A stretch of 64,000 nucleotides of DNA from Streptomyces chartreusis (GCF_008704715.1 NZ_CP023689.1:3472001-3536000); one strand, 5' to 3'; counted from the first letter of the stretch, positions 17,900 to 26,795 are shown. Translations and numbers: made by a program. Notes: generated from the letters alone by a model not told the origin.

Positions 17900-18700
17900 A
17901 TGCCGGACTACCTCGACGATCTTCGCCTCGCCCACGTCCTCGCCGACGCCGCCGACGCCACCACCATGGACCGATTCAAGGCCCTCGACCTCAAGGTCGA
18001 GACGAAGCCGGACATGACGCCCGTGAGTGAGGCGGACAAGGGCGCCGAGGAGCTGATCCGGAGCCAGTTGCAGCGGGCCCGTCCGAGAGACGCGATCCTC
18101 GGCGAGGAGTACGGCATCGAGGGCACCGGGCCCCGCCGCTGGGTCATCGATCCGATCGACGGCACCAAGAACTACGTGCGCGGCGTCCCGGTCTGGGCCA
18201 CCCTCATCTCGCTGATGGAGGCCGTGGAGGGCGGGTTCCAGCCGGTCGTCGGCCTTGTGTCCGCGCCCGCGCTCGGCCGGCGCTGGTGGGCCGCCAAGGG
18301 GCACGGCGCCTTCGCCGGCCGCAGCCTGTCCTCGGCGTCCCGGCTGCGGGTCTCCCAGGTCTCGAAGCTGTCGGACGCCTCGTTCGCGTACTCCTCGCTC
18401 GGCGGCTGGGAGGAGCAGGGCAAGCTGAACGGTTTCCTCGATCTCACGCGCGAGGTGTGGCGCACGCGCGCGTACGGCGACTTCTGGCCGTACATGATGG
18501 TCGCCGAGGGTTCGGTGGACATCTGCGCCGAGCCCGAGCTGTCCCTGTGGGACATGGCCGCCAACGCGATCATCGTGACGGAGGCGGGCGGCGCCTTCAC
18601 GGGCCTCGACGGCCGCCCCGGCCCGCACAGCGGCAACGCGGCCGCCTCCAACGGCCTGCTGCACGACGAGCTCCTGGGGTACCTCAACGAGCGCTACTGA
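17900..18700 (+). CDS. hisN: Histidinol-phosphate phosphatase, inositol-monophosphatase type
   Basis: A 266-residue Mg2+-dependent IMPase-fold phosphatase. Metal-binding motifs are [17 protein letters not shown] and WDMAAN. The S. coelicolor protein at the equivalent place has been reported as the histidinol-phosphate phosphatase of histidine biosynthesis, and the insert [16 protein letters not shown] fits HisN rather than inositol phosphatases. ATG 17900 is used because the frame upstream is poor. A TAGCGT sequence seven bases ahead suggests a leaderless transcript. Confidence 0.88.
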   Translation: MPDYLDDLRLAHVLADAADATTMDRFKALDLKVETKPDMTPVSEADKGAEELIRSQLQRARPRDAILGEEYGIEGTGPRRWVIDPIDGTKNYVRGVPVWATLISLMEAVEGGFQPVVGLVSAPALGRRWWAAKGHGAFAGRSLSSASRLRVSQVSKLSDASFAYSSLGGWEEQGKLNGFLDLTREVWRTRAYGDFWPYMMVAEGSVDICAEPELSLWDMAANAIIVTEAGGAFTGLDGRPGPHSGNAAASNGLLHDELLGYLNERY

Positions 18701-18812
18701 GCGCCCCCTTGTTGACCCCCTCTTTACCTGTCACTCTGAGAGTCCCCCCACTTGTGAATTTGTGAATCCATGAACAATCGGTGCGGGGGCACTTCAGGAG
18801 GTGGCTCCATCC

Positions 18813-19205
18813 ATGCTCGTACGTGACGCCATGAGCACCGTGGTCCTCACCATCGGCCCCACCCACACCCTTCGCCAGGCAGCCGCACTCATGTCCACCC
18901 GCCGGGTCGGCGCGGCCGTGGTCCACGACCCGGACGCGGGCGGCATCGGCATCCTCACCGAACGCGACATCCTGATCTCCGTCGGCCTCGGCCAGAGCCC
19001 GGACGCCGAACGCGCCCATGACCACACCACCACCGACGTCGTGTTCGCCGCCCCGGCCTGGACCCTGGAGGAGGCGGCCCGCGCCATGGCGCACGGCGGC
19101 TTCCGGCATCTGATCGTCCTGGACCGCGGCGAGCCCGTCGGCATCGTCTCGGTCCGCGACATCATCCGCTGCTGGGCACCCGTACGACAGCACGTGCCCG
19201 CCTGA
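18813..19205 (+). CDS. Tandem CBS-domain protein
   Basis: A 130-residue protein made only of two CBS motifs: MLVRDAMSTVVLTIGPTHTL with GIGILTERDI, then VVFAAPAWTLEEAARAMAHG with GIVSVRDIIR. Such pairs form a Bateman module binding adenosyl ligands (AMP, ATP or SAM) and dimerise. ATG 18813 with AGGAGG 12 bases upstream is taken; the GTG at 18801 overlaps the Shine-Dalgarno and is unlikely. It probably acts as an energy sensor for an unknown partner. A terminator follows. Confidence 0.88.
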   Translation: MLVRDAMSTVVLTIGPTHTLRQAAALMSTRRVGAAVVHDPDAGGIGILTERDILISVGLGQSPDAERAHDHTTTDVVFAAPAWTLEEAARAMAHGGFRHLIVLDRGEPVGIVSVRDIIRCWAPVRQHVPA

Positions 19206-19213
19206 GCGCGCAC

Positions 19214-19247
19214 GACGGGCCGGGTCCCCGAAGGAACCCGGCCCGTC
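19214..19247. terminator. Bidirectional terminator between CBS gene and catalase
   Basis: Perfect 12-bp stem (GACGGGCCGGGT / ACCCGGCCCGTC) with a 10-nt loop between the convergent CBS and catalase genes. Confidence 0.8.
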
Positions 19248-19275
19248 CGCCACGGCAGGCGATCCAGTGCTGGTG

Positions 19276-20730
19276 TCAGCCGCGCAGGGCCTGGACCGCG
19301 GCCTCCAGCCGCTTGCCGAAGTCGTCGTCCGCCCGGCGGAAGTTGCCGATCGCCCGCTCGACGATGTCCTGGTGCGAGACCGGCGCCATGGCACCCGCCA
19401 GGTTGGTGATCAGCCGCTCCTTCTCGTCCTCCGACATCAGGCGGTACAGGTCGCCCGCCTGCACGAAGTCGTTGTCCTCCGCGTGCGCGGGGGCCTCGTG
19501 GTTGCCGGTGCCGGCGGTGAAGCCGGTCAGCGGCTGCCACAGCGGACGGTCCGTCTGGGCCGGGCCCCCGAAGCTGTTCGGCTCGTAGTTCTTCGCACCG
19601 CCATGACGGCCGTCGTACAGGACGCCGTCACGGGAGTTGGTGCGCGCCTCGGTGGCGTGCGGGCGGTTCACCGGCAGGTGGTCGGCGTTGATGCCGACGC
19701 GGTAGCGGTGGGCGTCGCCGTAGGCGAAGAGGCGTCCCTGGAGCATCTTGTCCGGGGAGGGGCCGATGCCGGGCACGAAGTGCGCCGGGGAGAAGATCGA
19801 CTGCTCGACCTCGGCGAAGACGTTGTGCGGGTTGCGGTTGAGCTCCAGCCTGCCGATCTCGATCGGCGGGTAGTCCTCGTGCGGCCACACCTTGGTGAGG
19901 TCGAACGGGTTGAAGCGGTACGTCGCCGCGTCCGCCGCAGGCATGATCTGCACCTGCACGGTCCAGCTCGGGAACTCCCCGCGCTCGATGGCCTGACGCA
20001 GGTCACGCTGGTGGGAGTCGGGGTCCTCACCGGCGAGCCGGTTGGCCTCTTCCTGCGTGAGGTTCCTGATGCCCTGGTCGGTCTTGAAGTGGTACTTGAC
20101 CCAGAAGACCTCGCCGGCCTCGTTGTTCCACTGGTAGGTGTGCGAGCCGTAGCCGTTCATGTGGCGGTACGACGCCGGGATGCCGCGGTCGCCGAACAGC
20201 CAGGTCACCTGGTGCGTCGACTCGGGGCTCAGGCTCCAGAAGTCCCAGACGTTGTCCGGCTCGGTCGAGCCCGTGTAAGGGTCGCGCTTCTGGGTGTGGA
20301 TGAAGTCCGGGAACTTGATGGCGTCCTTGATGAAGAACACCGGGGTGTTGTTGCCGACGAGGTCGTAATTGCCCTCCTCGGTGTAGAACTTCAGCGCCCA
20401 GCCGCGCGGGTCACGGACGGCGTCCGCCGCGCCGAGATTGCCGGCCACCGTCGAGAAGCGCAGGAACGTCTCCGTCTGCTTGCCGACCTCGGAGAGGAAG
20501 GCGGCGCGCGTGTACCGGCTGACATCGGCGGTCACCGTGAAGGTGCCGTAGGCGCCGGCGCCGCGCGCGTGCACCACGCGCTCCGGGATGCGCTCCCGGT
20601 TGAAGTGGGCGAGCTTCTCCAGCAGGAGCTGGTCCTGGACCAGGACCGGGCCGCCGATCCCCGCGGTCTCGCTGTTCTGGTTGTCGGCGACCGGAGCTCC
20701 GGCCTCCGTCGTGAGCGGTCCCTGGGTCAC
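19276..20730 (-). CDS. katA: Monofunctional heme catalase
   Basis: Decomposes H2O2 in the cytoplasm. The 484-residue clade-3-sized catalase contains the active-site signature [20 protein letters not shown] with distal His54 and the proximal heme-ligand region [14 protein letters not shown] (Tyr near residue 337). The GTG at 20730 is chosen because AGGAGG lies seven bases upstream; the longer frame to 20811 would run through the promoter. Divergent from a Fur-family regulator gene, with promoter and operator described separately. The gene symbol is by homology. Confidence 0.95.
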   Translation of the reverse strand: MTQGPLTTEAGAPVADNQNSETAGIGGPVLVQDQLLLEKLAHFNRERIPERVVHARGAGAYGTFTVTADVSRYTRAAFLSEVGKQTETFLRFSTVAGNLGAADAVRDPRGWALKFYTEEGNYDLVGNNTPVFFIKDAIKFPDFIHTQKRDPYTGSTEPDNVWDFWSLSPESTHQVTWLFGDRGIPASYRHMNGYGSHTYQWNNEAGEVFWVKYHFKTDQGIRNLTQEEANRLAGEDPDSHQRDLRQAIERGEFPSWTVQVQIMPAADAATYRFNPFDLTKVWPHEDYPPIEIGRLELNRNPHNVFAEVEQSIFSPAHFVPGIGPSPDKMLQGRLFAYGDAHRYRVGINADHLPVNRPHATEARTNSRDGVLYDGRHGGAKNYEPNSFGGPAQTDRPLWQPLTGFTAGTGNHEAPAHAEDNDFVQAGDLYRLMSEDEKERLITNLAGAMAPVSHQDIVERAIGNFRRADDDFGKRLEAAVQALRG

Positions 20731-20795
20731 GTGCGCCTCCTGCGTCGTTTCGAGCAACTCCGGCCACTTCTGTCCATTGGCCAAAGACGATCTCG

Positions 20796-20823
20796 ATCCT
20801 ATCTTGGACATTGTCTAAGTCAA
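20796..20823 (-). promoter_or_regulatory. Catalase promoter
   Basis: On the minus strand TTGACT (20823-20818), 16-bp spacer, TAGGAT (20801-20796). This is a good vegetative-sigma promoter about 66 bases ahead of the catalase GTG. The spacer is almost entirely occupied by the palindrome at 20803-20819. Confidence 0.75.
20803..20819. promoter_or_regulatory. Putative Fur/PerR-type operator
   Basis: Inverted repeat CTTGGACA-T-TGTCTAAG, seven of eight positions symmetric, lying between the -35 and -10 of the catalase promoter. A dimeric repressor bound here would block polymerase. The neighbouring Fur-family gene at 20882 is the obvious candidate. A second perfect 8-bp palindrome TTGGCCAA is at 20777-20784. 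Confidence 0.7.
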
Positions 20824-20881
20824 GCTGACCTCCAAAGTCACACCCATTCGGAACCTGGTCCTCCTCTGTTAAGGTGTCTGC

Positions 20882-21298
20882 ATGAGTGACCTTCTGGAAC
20901 GGCTGCGCGGACGCGGATGGCGGATGACCGCGCAGCGCCGCGTCGTGGCCGAGGTTCTCGCCGGCGATCACGTCCACCTGACGGCGGACGAGGTGCACGC
21001 GCGGGCCGTCGCCAAGCTGCCCGAGATCTCCCGGGCGACCGTCTACAACACGCTGGGCGAGCTGGTCACCCTCGGCGAGGTCCTCGAGGTCTCCACCGAC
21101 AAGCGCGCCAAGCGGTACGACCCGAACGCCCACCGGCCCCACCACCACCTGGTCTGCGCCCAGTGCGGCTCCATCCGGGACGTCCACCCCACGGGCAACC
21201 CGATGGCCGACCTTCCCGCCTCCGAGCGCTTCGGCTTCACGGTCTCGGACGTCGAGGTGACGTACCGCGGCATCTGCCCGAACTGCGCGAAGGCCTAG
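20882..21298 (+). CDS. Fur-family regulator (PerR/CatR-like)
   Basis: A 138-residue Fur-family repressor. The winged helix is LPEISRATVYNTLGELVTLG; metal sites are HRPHHHLVCAQCG and the C-terminal CPNCAK, giving two CxxC pairs for structural zinc. Position opposite a catalase gene argues for a peroxide sensor of the PerR/CatR type rather than iron or zinc control. TAAGGT at 20870-20875 ends six bases before the ATG with no Shine-Dalgarno, suggesting a leaderless transcript. A terminator follows at 21315. Confidence 0.92.
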   Translation: MSDLLERLRGRGWRMTAQRRVVAEVLAGDHVHLTADEVHARAVAKLPEISRATVYNTLGELVTLGEVLEVSTDKRAKRYDPNAHRPHHHLVCAQCGSIRDVHPTGNPMADLPASERFGFTVSDVEVTYRGICPNCAKA

Positions 21299-21314
21299 CC
21301 GGCCACCTTCTCCG

Positions 21315-21342
21315 AGCCCCGGCACCGACGAGTGCCGGGGCT
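21315..21342 (+). terminator. Terminator after fur-family gene
   Basis: Perfect 11-bp stem AGCCCCGGCAC / GTGCCGGGGCT, loop CGACGA, followed by TTGT. Confidence 0.85.
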
Positions 21343-21406
21343 TTGTGCTGCCCTGGCTGCAGGAGGGCGGGGTGAGGGGCCGGGTTGCGGGCGGGGTTCC
21401 AGAATC

Positions 21407-21419
21407 TGACGGACCGTCA
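21407..21419. promoter_or_regulatory. Putative TetR-type operator upstream of ABC operon
   Basis: Perfect palindrome TGACGG-A-CCGTCA located 52 bases before the GTG of the ABC ATPase gene. It resembles TetR-family operators, but no TetR gene is adjacent, so a trans-encoded regulator would be needed. Confidence 0.5.
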
Positions 21420-21470
21420 TATGGTCAACGACACCCACACGTCCGTACCGCACTCCGCAAGGAGACAGAA

Positions 21471-22238
21471 GTGGGAGAGCCGTACCCCAAACTCAGCGCC
21501 AACGACCTGACCCGCACCTTCGGCCGAACCCCCCGCACGGTCGACGCCCTCGGCCCCCTCGATCTGACCGTCACCCACGGCGAGTTCGTCTGCGTCGTCG
21601 GCCCCTCCGGCTGCGGCAAGTCGACCCTGCTGCGCATCGCCGCGGGCCTGCTCCGCCCCAGCACCGGCACCCTGGAGATCCGCGCCACGAGCCCGCGACC
21701 GGCGGCGATGATCTTCCAGGACTACGGCATCTACGACTGGAAGTCCGTCCGCGCCAACGTCCGCTTCGGCCTGGACATCCAGCGCGTCCCGCGCCGCGAG
21801 GCGAACGCCCGCGCCGACGACTGGCTGGCCCGCATGGGCCTGTCGGACTTCGCGGACGCCTACCCGGCGGCCCTCTCCGGCGGGATGCGCCAGCGCGTGG
21901 CGATCGCCCGAGCTCTCGCCGTGGAGCCCGAGATCCTGCTGATGGACGAGCCCTTCGCCGCGCTCGACGCCCAGCTGCGGACGATCCTCCAGGACGAACT
22001 CCTGGACATCACCCAGTCCTTGAGGACGACCACCCTCTTCATCACGCACAGCCTGGAGGAGGCCATCGTCCTCGGCGACCGTGTCCTGGTCATGTCGGCC
22101 CGGCCGGGCCGGATCATCGCCGAGCACCGCCCGCCCTTCCCGCGCCCGCGCACCGGCGAGATCCGCGCGACGCCCGAGTTCACCGCCCTGAAGAGCGAAC
22201 TGTGGGACCTGCTGCGGAAGGAGGCCGTGCCGGCATGA
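21471..22238 (+). CDS. ABC importer ATPase, nitrate/sulfonate/taurine type
   Basis: A 255-residue ATP-binding subunit with Walker A GPSGCGKST (about 44-52), Q-loop in IFQDYGIYDW, signature LSGGMRQR, Walker B LLMDEP and the switch His in ITHSLEEA. The family is the SsuB/TauB/ThiZ group. The GTG at 21471 has AAGGAGA upstream. Its stop overlaps the ATG of the permease by four bases (22235-22238). The three-gene operon encodes a complete importer. Confidence 0.93.
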   Translation: MGEPYPKLSANDLTRTFGRTPRTVDALGPLDLTVTHGEFVCVVGPSGCGKSTLLRIAAGLLRPSTGTLEIRATSPRPAAMIFQDYGIYDWKSVRANVRFGLDIQRVPRREANARADDWLARMGLSDFADAYPAALSGGMRQRVAIARALAVEPEILLMDEPFAALDAQLRTILQDELLDITQSLRTTTLFITHSLEEAIVLGDRVLVMSARPGRIIAEHRPPFPRPRTGEIRATPEFTALKSELWDLLRKEAVPA

Positions 22239-23098
22239 CGACGCTCACGAAGCCGCCCGCCGAGTCGGTCCTGATCCGCCGCCCGGGCCCGCGCGAACTC
22301 CACCCCACCCGCACCCACCGCCGCAGGCGCGCACTGGAGCTGTCGCTGGCGCTCGCCGTGCCCGTCGCGCTGCTCCTGCTGTGGCAACTGGCCGCCACCC
22401 GGGCCTGGATCGACGACCGTGTCTACCCGGCCCCGTCCACGATCCTCGCCGACGGCTGGGACCGGGCCGCGGCCGGCGAGCTGTGGCCGGACGTGTGGGC
22501 CACCCTGAAGCGGGTCCTCGCCGGATACGCGGTCGGCACGGCGGCGGGCTACGCCCTGGGCCTGCTCATGGGCTCCCTGTCCCTGGTACGCGCAGCGCTG
22601 GAGCCGCTGCTGGACGCCCTGTACGTCGTACCGAAGCTGGCCCTGCTGCCGGTCTTCCTGAACATGTTCGGCCTCGGCGAGGGCCCGCAGGTGGCCCTGG
22701 TGGCGGCGACGGTGTTCTTCTTCGTGTGGATCTCGACCATGTCGGCGGTGATGTCCATCCCGCCCGGCCACCGTGACGCCGGCCAGGTCTTCGGCGCCTC
22801 GCGATGGCAGATGTTCCGCCATGTCCTGCTGCCCGCCTCGCTCCCCTCCGTCCTGGTGGGCGCGCGCATCGCGGCAGGTGTGGCGGTGCTGGTCATCGTC
22901 GCGTCGGAGCAGATCGCCGCGACGAACGGCCTGGGCCATCTGATCTTCGACTCGCGCGCGCTGTTCCAGAACGACGTCATGTTCGTCGGCATCGTCTGCG
23001 TCGCGATCCTCGGAGTCCTGTTCTCCGAACTGATCCGCTTCGCCGGCCGCCTGCTCACCCCCTGGGCACCGAGGGACCGAGGAAGGGGCCAGTCATGA
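22235..23098 (+). CDS. ABC importer permease, nitrate/sulfonate/taurine type
   Basis: A 287-residue permease with about six membrane segments and the BPD_transp_1 EAA-type loop (HRDAGQVFGASRWQMFRHVL). The cytoplasmic N-terminus is basic and Pro-rich. ATG 22235 overlaps the ATPase stop, and its own stop overlaps the start of the binding-protein gene (23095-23098), so all three genes are translationally coupled. Confidence 0.92.
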   Translation: MTTLTKPPAESVLIRRPGPRELHPTRTHRRRRALELSLALAVPVALLLLWQLAATRAWIDDRVYPAPSTILADGWDRAAAGELWPDVWATLKRVLAGYAVGTAAGYALGLLMGSLSLVRAALEPLLDALYVVPKLALLPVFLNMFGLGEGPQVALVAATVFFFVWISTMSAVMSIPPGHRDAGQVFGASRWQMFRHVLLPASLPSVLVGARIAAGVAVLVIVASEQIAATNGLGHLIFDSRALFQNDVMFVGIVCVAILGVLFSELIRFAGRLLTPWAPRDRGRGQS

Positions 23099-24240
23099 GA
23101 AGAAGGCCACATGTGTACGGCGTCCTCCTCGCCGCGGGGGCCCTGCTGGCGTCGGGGGCGTGCTCGTCGCCGTACGAGTCGGACTCCTCGTCGAAGGCGG
23201 CCGCCGGCGACCGCACGATCCGCCCGGTCGAGGGCTGCGGCACGAAGGCGTGGACGGACCCCGAGGACCTCTCCCCCACCCGCACACCGGCCCGCTGTCT
23301 GCCCGGCGCGCCTTCCCCGCAGCCGCTGTCCGAGCCCCGCAAGCTGACGATCGCGACGGGGACGCTGAGCGCGGAGTACGTGGCTCCGCTCCAAGTGGCG
23401 CTCGACAAGGGAGAGTTCAAGAAAGAGGGCCTCGACGTCACGCTGAAGGTCCTGCCGACCCCGGACGCGCTGCCCCTCCTGGCGAAGGGCGACATCGACG
23501 CGCTGTGGGCGGCCCCGGAGGCGGCCGTCATGAACGGCGTCAAGGGCGGCTTCGACATCAAGTGGGTCGCCGGGAACTTCTCACCGGCGCCGAAGTCGAA
23601 GAGCGGTCTGTGGGTGCGCCTGAAGGAGGGCGAGAGCGCAAGCCAGGTGGCGATGGCCGGCCGCAGGATGGGCACGATGATCGGCAAGGGCTCGGTCATC
23701 GCGTACCCGATGGAGAAGGCGCTGGAGAAGCACGGCGGCGGCCTCGCCGACATCCAGTACCAGCAACTCGGCTCGGCCGACGTCCTCACGGCCCTCCAGA
23801 ACGGCGGCGTCGACTCCGCGTGGCTCCTGGACCCGGTCTGGCGCAAGGTCGACGGCGAGCAGGGGTACGCCTTCCTCGGCGGCCAGCCGCGGGGCGAGCC
23901 ACTGGGAGGCATGCTCTACGGCCCCGCCCTCCTCCAGGACGACGTGGACGCCGGGGTGGCCCTCCTCAGGGCCTACATCCGCACGCTGAACTCGTACTTC
24001 GCCTCGGACTACAAACAGGATGCGAGCTTCGTCACATACCTGGCGAAACTCCTCAAGGCGGACGAGTCCGTGCTCGAATCCACCCCGTCCCTGCTCATGG
24101 ACTGGGAGATTCGCTCCGCCACGACGACCCGCCTCCAGTCGGCGTACAAGGCCCAGGGCGTAGCAGAGGGCTCTCCCCTGCCGGAGTCCCGAACGGTGAA
24201 CCGAGCCCTGTACGAGGAGGCGGTAGGCCACCTCCCCTGA
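23095..24240 (+). CDS. ABC importer substrate-binding lipoprotein (NMT1/SsuA-like)
   Basis: A 381-residue protein with a lipoprotein signal peptide ending LLASGACSS (slightly non-canonical lipobox). The mature N-terminal ~60 residues are an extra segment with two Cys (EGCGTKAW, ARCLPGAP) before the NMT1/SsuA-like core, which starts at RKLTIATGTLSAEYVAPLQV. The core resembles sulfonate, nitrate and HMP-thiamine precursor binding proteins. The ligand cannot be decided. No biosynthetic gene of those pathways is adjacent. Confidence 0.9.
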   Translation: MRRRPHVYGVLLAAGALLASGACSSPYESDSSSKAAAGDRTIRPVEGCGTKAWTDPEDLSPTRTPARCLPGAPSPQPLSEPRKLTIATGTLSAEYVAPLQVALDKGEFKKEGLDVTLKVLPTPDALPLLAKGDIDALWAAPEAAVMNGVKGGFDIKWVAGNFSPAPKSKSGLWVRLKEGESASQVAMAGRRMGTMIGKGSVIAYPMEKALEKHGGGLADIQYQQLGSADVLTALQNGGVDSAWLLDPVWRKVDGEQGYAFLGGQPRGEPLGGMLYGPALLQDDVDAGVALLRAYIRTLNSYFASDYKQDASFVTYLAKLLKADESVLESTPSLLMDWEIRSATTTRLQSAYKAQGVAEGSPLPESRTVNRALYEEAVGHLP

Positions 24241-24261
24241 CACACCTGGCCTGCAAAACCA

Positions 24262-24297
24262 CCTAGGGCCGGGATCCATATGGATCCCGGCCCTAGG
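24262..24297. terminator. Perfect 36-bp palindrome, bidirectional terminator
   Basis: Arms 24262-24279 and 24280-24297 are exact reverse complements (18 bp each), lying between the plus-strand binding-protein gene and the minus-strand initiator tRNA gene. It would terminate both transcripts. Confidence 0.85.
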
Positions 24298-24304
24298 CCT
24301 TCAG

Positions 24305-24378
24305 TAGCGGGGACAGGATTTGAACCTGCGACCTCTGGGTTATGAGCCCAGCGAGCTACCGAGCTGCTCCACCCCGCG
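24305..24378 (-). tRNA. Initiator tRNA-fMet (CAT), copy 1
   Basis: A 74-nt cloverleaf read on the minus strand, CGCGGGG...CCCCGCTA. Anticodon CAT sits in an anticodon stem with three G:C pairs (GGGCTCATAACCC), and position 1 is C opposite U72, i.e. unpaired. Both are hallmarks of the initiator rather than elongator tRNA-Met. CCA is not encoded. It is identical to the copy at 26796-26869. Confidence 0.96.
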
Positions 24379-24390
24379 TCGGTGAACGCA

Positions 24391-24420
24391 ACATTACGTC
24401 AACACCGCGAGCAGAGGCAA
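24391..24420 (-). promoter_or_regulatory. Candidate promoter of initiator tRNA copy 1
   Basis: On the minus strand TTGCCT (24420-24415), 18-bp spacer, TAATGT (24396-24391), about 13 bases before the tRNA 5' end. Confidence 0.5.
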
Positions 24421-24490
24421 ATCGCTTGGCGGCCGACGGTGACGAGGGGCTGACCAGCACCTTTCAGTACCGAGCCAGGTCCCCCTCCCA

Positions 24491-24600
24491 GCGCCTCCGG
24501 CGTTTGAGTCGGCACCGGCCGGCTCCCCTCTCAGCCCGTCCGGCGTTTGAGGACGAGGCCGTTCAGGCCGAAGCGGGGGCCTGGGGGCGGCAGCCCCCAG
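24491..24600. repeat. Streptomyces repeat tract with hairpin, downstream of Sel1 gene
   Basis: The 13-mer TCCGGCGTTTGAG occurs at 24496-24508 and again at 24539-24551. A hairpin CTGGGGGC-GGCA-GCCCCCAG (24581-24600) follows, and the Sel1 gene ends at 24628 on the minus strand. I recall this CGTCCGGCGTTTGAGGAC motif as a frequent intergenic element in Streptomyces. The hairpin probably terminates the Sel1 gene. Nothing coding is seen between 24421 and 24627. Confidence 0.65.
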
Positions 24601-24627
24601 AGACGCCGGCCAGCCGTCAGCCCCCGC

Positions 24628-26568
24628 TCACGCAGACAGCTCCTCCCGCAGAGCGTCCCGCAACCGCGCCGCCCGCTCGGCAACCTCCGCCGGCCCCAGG
24701 CTCACCGCCCGATCGGCCCACCGCTGCCCCTCCGCGAGCTCACCGCGACGCGCGTAGACCAGGGCGAGCCGCAAAGCCGACCGCCCGTGCCCGGCGTCAG
24801 CCGCCCGCGTCCACCACACCGCAGCCTCGGGCTCACTGCCCTCCCTGGCCAGCAGCAGCCCCAGATTGAACGCACCGTTGCGCGACCCGGCCTCCGCGGC
24901 CGCCCGGTACCACCGGGCCGCCTCCACCACGTCCCCCCGAGCCGCGGCCAGCATCCCGACCCGCACCTGCGCCCGCCGATGCCCCTGCGATGCGGCCCGC
25001 TCGTACCACTCCTCGCACTCGGCCTTCTCACGCACCGGCTCGCCCAGCTCATGCGCCGGCTCCGGCGGCCGCCGGGCATCCAGCACGGTCGCCAGCCGAT
25101 AGGCACCCTCCGCACTGCCACCCCCGGCCGCGCACCGCAGATGCCGCTCCGCGCCCGGCTCGTCGCCGTCCCGCAGCCGCGCGATCCCGACCTGGAGCGC
25201 CGCCTCGGTGTGCCCGGCGGCAGCCGCCCGCTCGTACCACCGCAGCGCGGCCCGCTCCTCACCCCGACCGGCGTACAGGATTCCCAGGTTGAACGCGGCG
25301 TCCACGCTCCCCGCCTCCGCGGCCTTGGAGAACCACGGCTCGGCACCCGTCGTGTCGCCGACCTGGAGCAGCAGGATCGCCAGCGCGTTCGCCGCCTCGC
25401 GATGCCCTGCGTAAGCCGCCCGCCGGTACCACTGCTCGGCCTGCGCGGTACGCGTCTGCTCGGCGCAGAGCAGCCCGAGGTTGTACGCGCCGTTGACGTC
25501 ACCGGCGTCCATCGCGGCCCGGTACCACCGCTCGGCGGTCTGCGTCTCGCCGCGCTCGGCGTGCAGCGCGCCCAGTGCGTTCGCGGCGTTGCCGTCGCCG
25601 TCCTGCGCGGCCCGCAGCCACCACACGGCGGCGCTCTCGGTGTCCCCGGCGTCCCTCAGCAGGAACCCGAGCGCGCAGGCGGCCCGCGCCTCACCGTCCT
25701 TGGCGGACGTCAGGTACCAGCGCCCGGCCTCCTTGAGCTCCCCGCGCTTCTCCAGGATCGCCCCGAGGTGCAGCGCGGCCCTGCGGTGCCCGCGCGCGGC
25801 GGCCTGCCGGTACCACTGCTCGACCTCGTCCAGCACGGCCTCGTCCGGCTCGACACCGTTGTCGCCGCCGTCCTCGCCCGTCCGCGTCACCTGCCGGTCG
25901 AGCGCGCGCGCCAGCCGGTACGCCGCCTCCCGGTGCCCGCGCTCCGCGGCGACCCGCATCCACTGCTCGGCCCGCGCGTCGCTGCGGTGCTCCAGCAGAT
26001 CGGCGAGCGCGTACGCGCCCAGCGTGTGTCCCTGCTCGGCGGACTGCCGCAGCCAGTACTCGGCGGCGGGCTCGTCGCCCCGCTCACGGTGGTGGCGCCC
26101 CAGCGCGTGCGCGGCCGCGGCCGACCCGGCGACGGCGGCGATCCGCCACCACCCGGCGGCCTCGTCGGCGTAGCCGCGCTGGTGCAGCAGCACTCCCAGA
26201 TTGTTCGCGGCCGCCCGGTCCCCCGCCGCGGTCGCGGCCCGCAGATGCGGCTCGGCTCCGTCGAGGTCACCGCGACGCAGCAGCATGGCCCCGAGTACGC
26301 TCATCGCCTCGACGTCACCGGTCTCCGCGGCGAGCAGCTGCCGAGCCTCCTCGGCGGCCTCCCCCGTCTCGTCCTGGTCCGCCGGCCGGTCGACGGCGAA
26401 GTCGGCCTCCGGTCGCACGAGTTCGGCCACCGGCTGCGAGACACCGTCCGTCGGACGCGAGGCATCGTGCTCCGGCTGCACCAATTCGCCCGCCGACTGC
26501 ACAAAGTCGGCAGGCTGCACAAACCGCCCTGTCTCCAACAGAGTTGCCTTGTCCCCCATAACGTCCAT
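24628..26568 (-). CDS. Sel1/TPR repeat protein
   Basis: A 646-residue protein built of more than a dozen ~36-residue Sel1-like/TPR units with the recurring pattern GxxxAAxxLGxLxxxxGxxxxAExWYRxAAxxGH. The first ~75 residues are a polar, probably disordered leader. There is no signal peptide, so it is a cytoplasmic scaffold for protein-protein contact. ATG 26568 has AGGTGG seven bases upstream. It is flanked by two identical initiator tRNA genes on the same strand, each with its own terminator, so it is transcriptionally isolated. Confidence 0.9.
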   Translation of the reverse strand: MDVMGDKATLLETGRFVQPADFVQSAGELVQPEHDASRPTDGVSQPVAELVRPEADFAVDRPADQDETGEAAEEARQLLAAETGDVEAMSVLGAMLLRRGDLDGAEPHLRAATAAGDRAAANNLGVLLHQRGYADEAAGWWRIAAVAGSAAAAHALGRHHRERGDEPAAEYWLRQSAEQGHTLGAYALADLLEHRSDARAEQWMRVAAERGHREAAYRLARALDRQVTRTGEDGGDNGVEPDEAVLDEVEQWYRQAAARGHRRAALHLGAILEKRGELKEAGRWYLTSAKDGEARAACALGFLLRDAGDTESAAVWWLRAAQDGDGNAANALGALHAERGETQTAERWYRAAMDAGDVNGAYNLGLLCAEQTRTAQAEQWYRRAAYAGHREAANALAILLLQVGDTTGAEPWFSKAAEAGSVDAAFNLGILYAGRGEERAALRWYERAAAAGHTEAALQVGIARLRDGDEPGAERHLRCAAGGGSAEGAYRLATVLDARRPPEPAHELGEPVREKAECEEWYERAASQGHRRAQVRVGMLAAARGDVVEAARWYRAAAEAGSRNGAFNLGLLLAREGSEPEAAVWWTRAADAGHGRSALRLALVYARRGELAEGQRWADRAVSLGPAEVAERAARLRDALREELSA

Positions 26569-26731
26569 CGTCGCACCACCTGCAACCCGGGTACACCTGG
26601 TATACCGCAGCCCGTGAGGTCACTTCAGCGTTTTGTCGACATGCCCACAGAGAGACAAGTCAAACACAGTTCGGCCAACTCCCCACGGCGGCACGAGCGT
26701 CCCGGCCCCCGGCACATGCGTTCGCACACCA

Positions 26732-26766
26732 CGAAGGCCCGGATCCTTGGAGGATCCGGGCCTTCG
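26732..26766 (-). terminator. Terminator after initiator tRNA copy 2
   Basis: Perfect 16-bp stem with a 3-nt TGG loop, about 30 bases past the 3' end of the tRNA at 26796-26869. It lies well upstream of the Sel1 gene start and isolates the two units. Confidence 0.85.
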
Positions 26767-26795
26767 CTGTCGTACGAAATGTTCGCCGACTTCAG

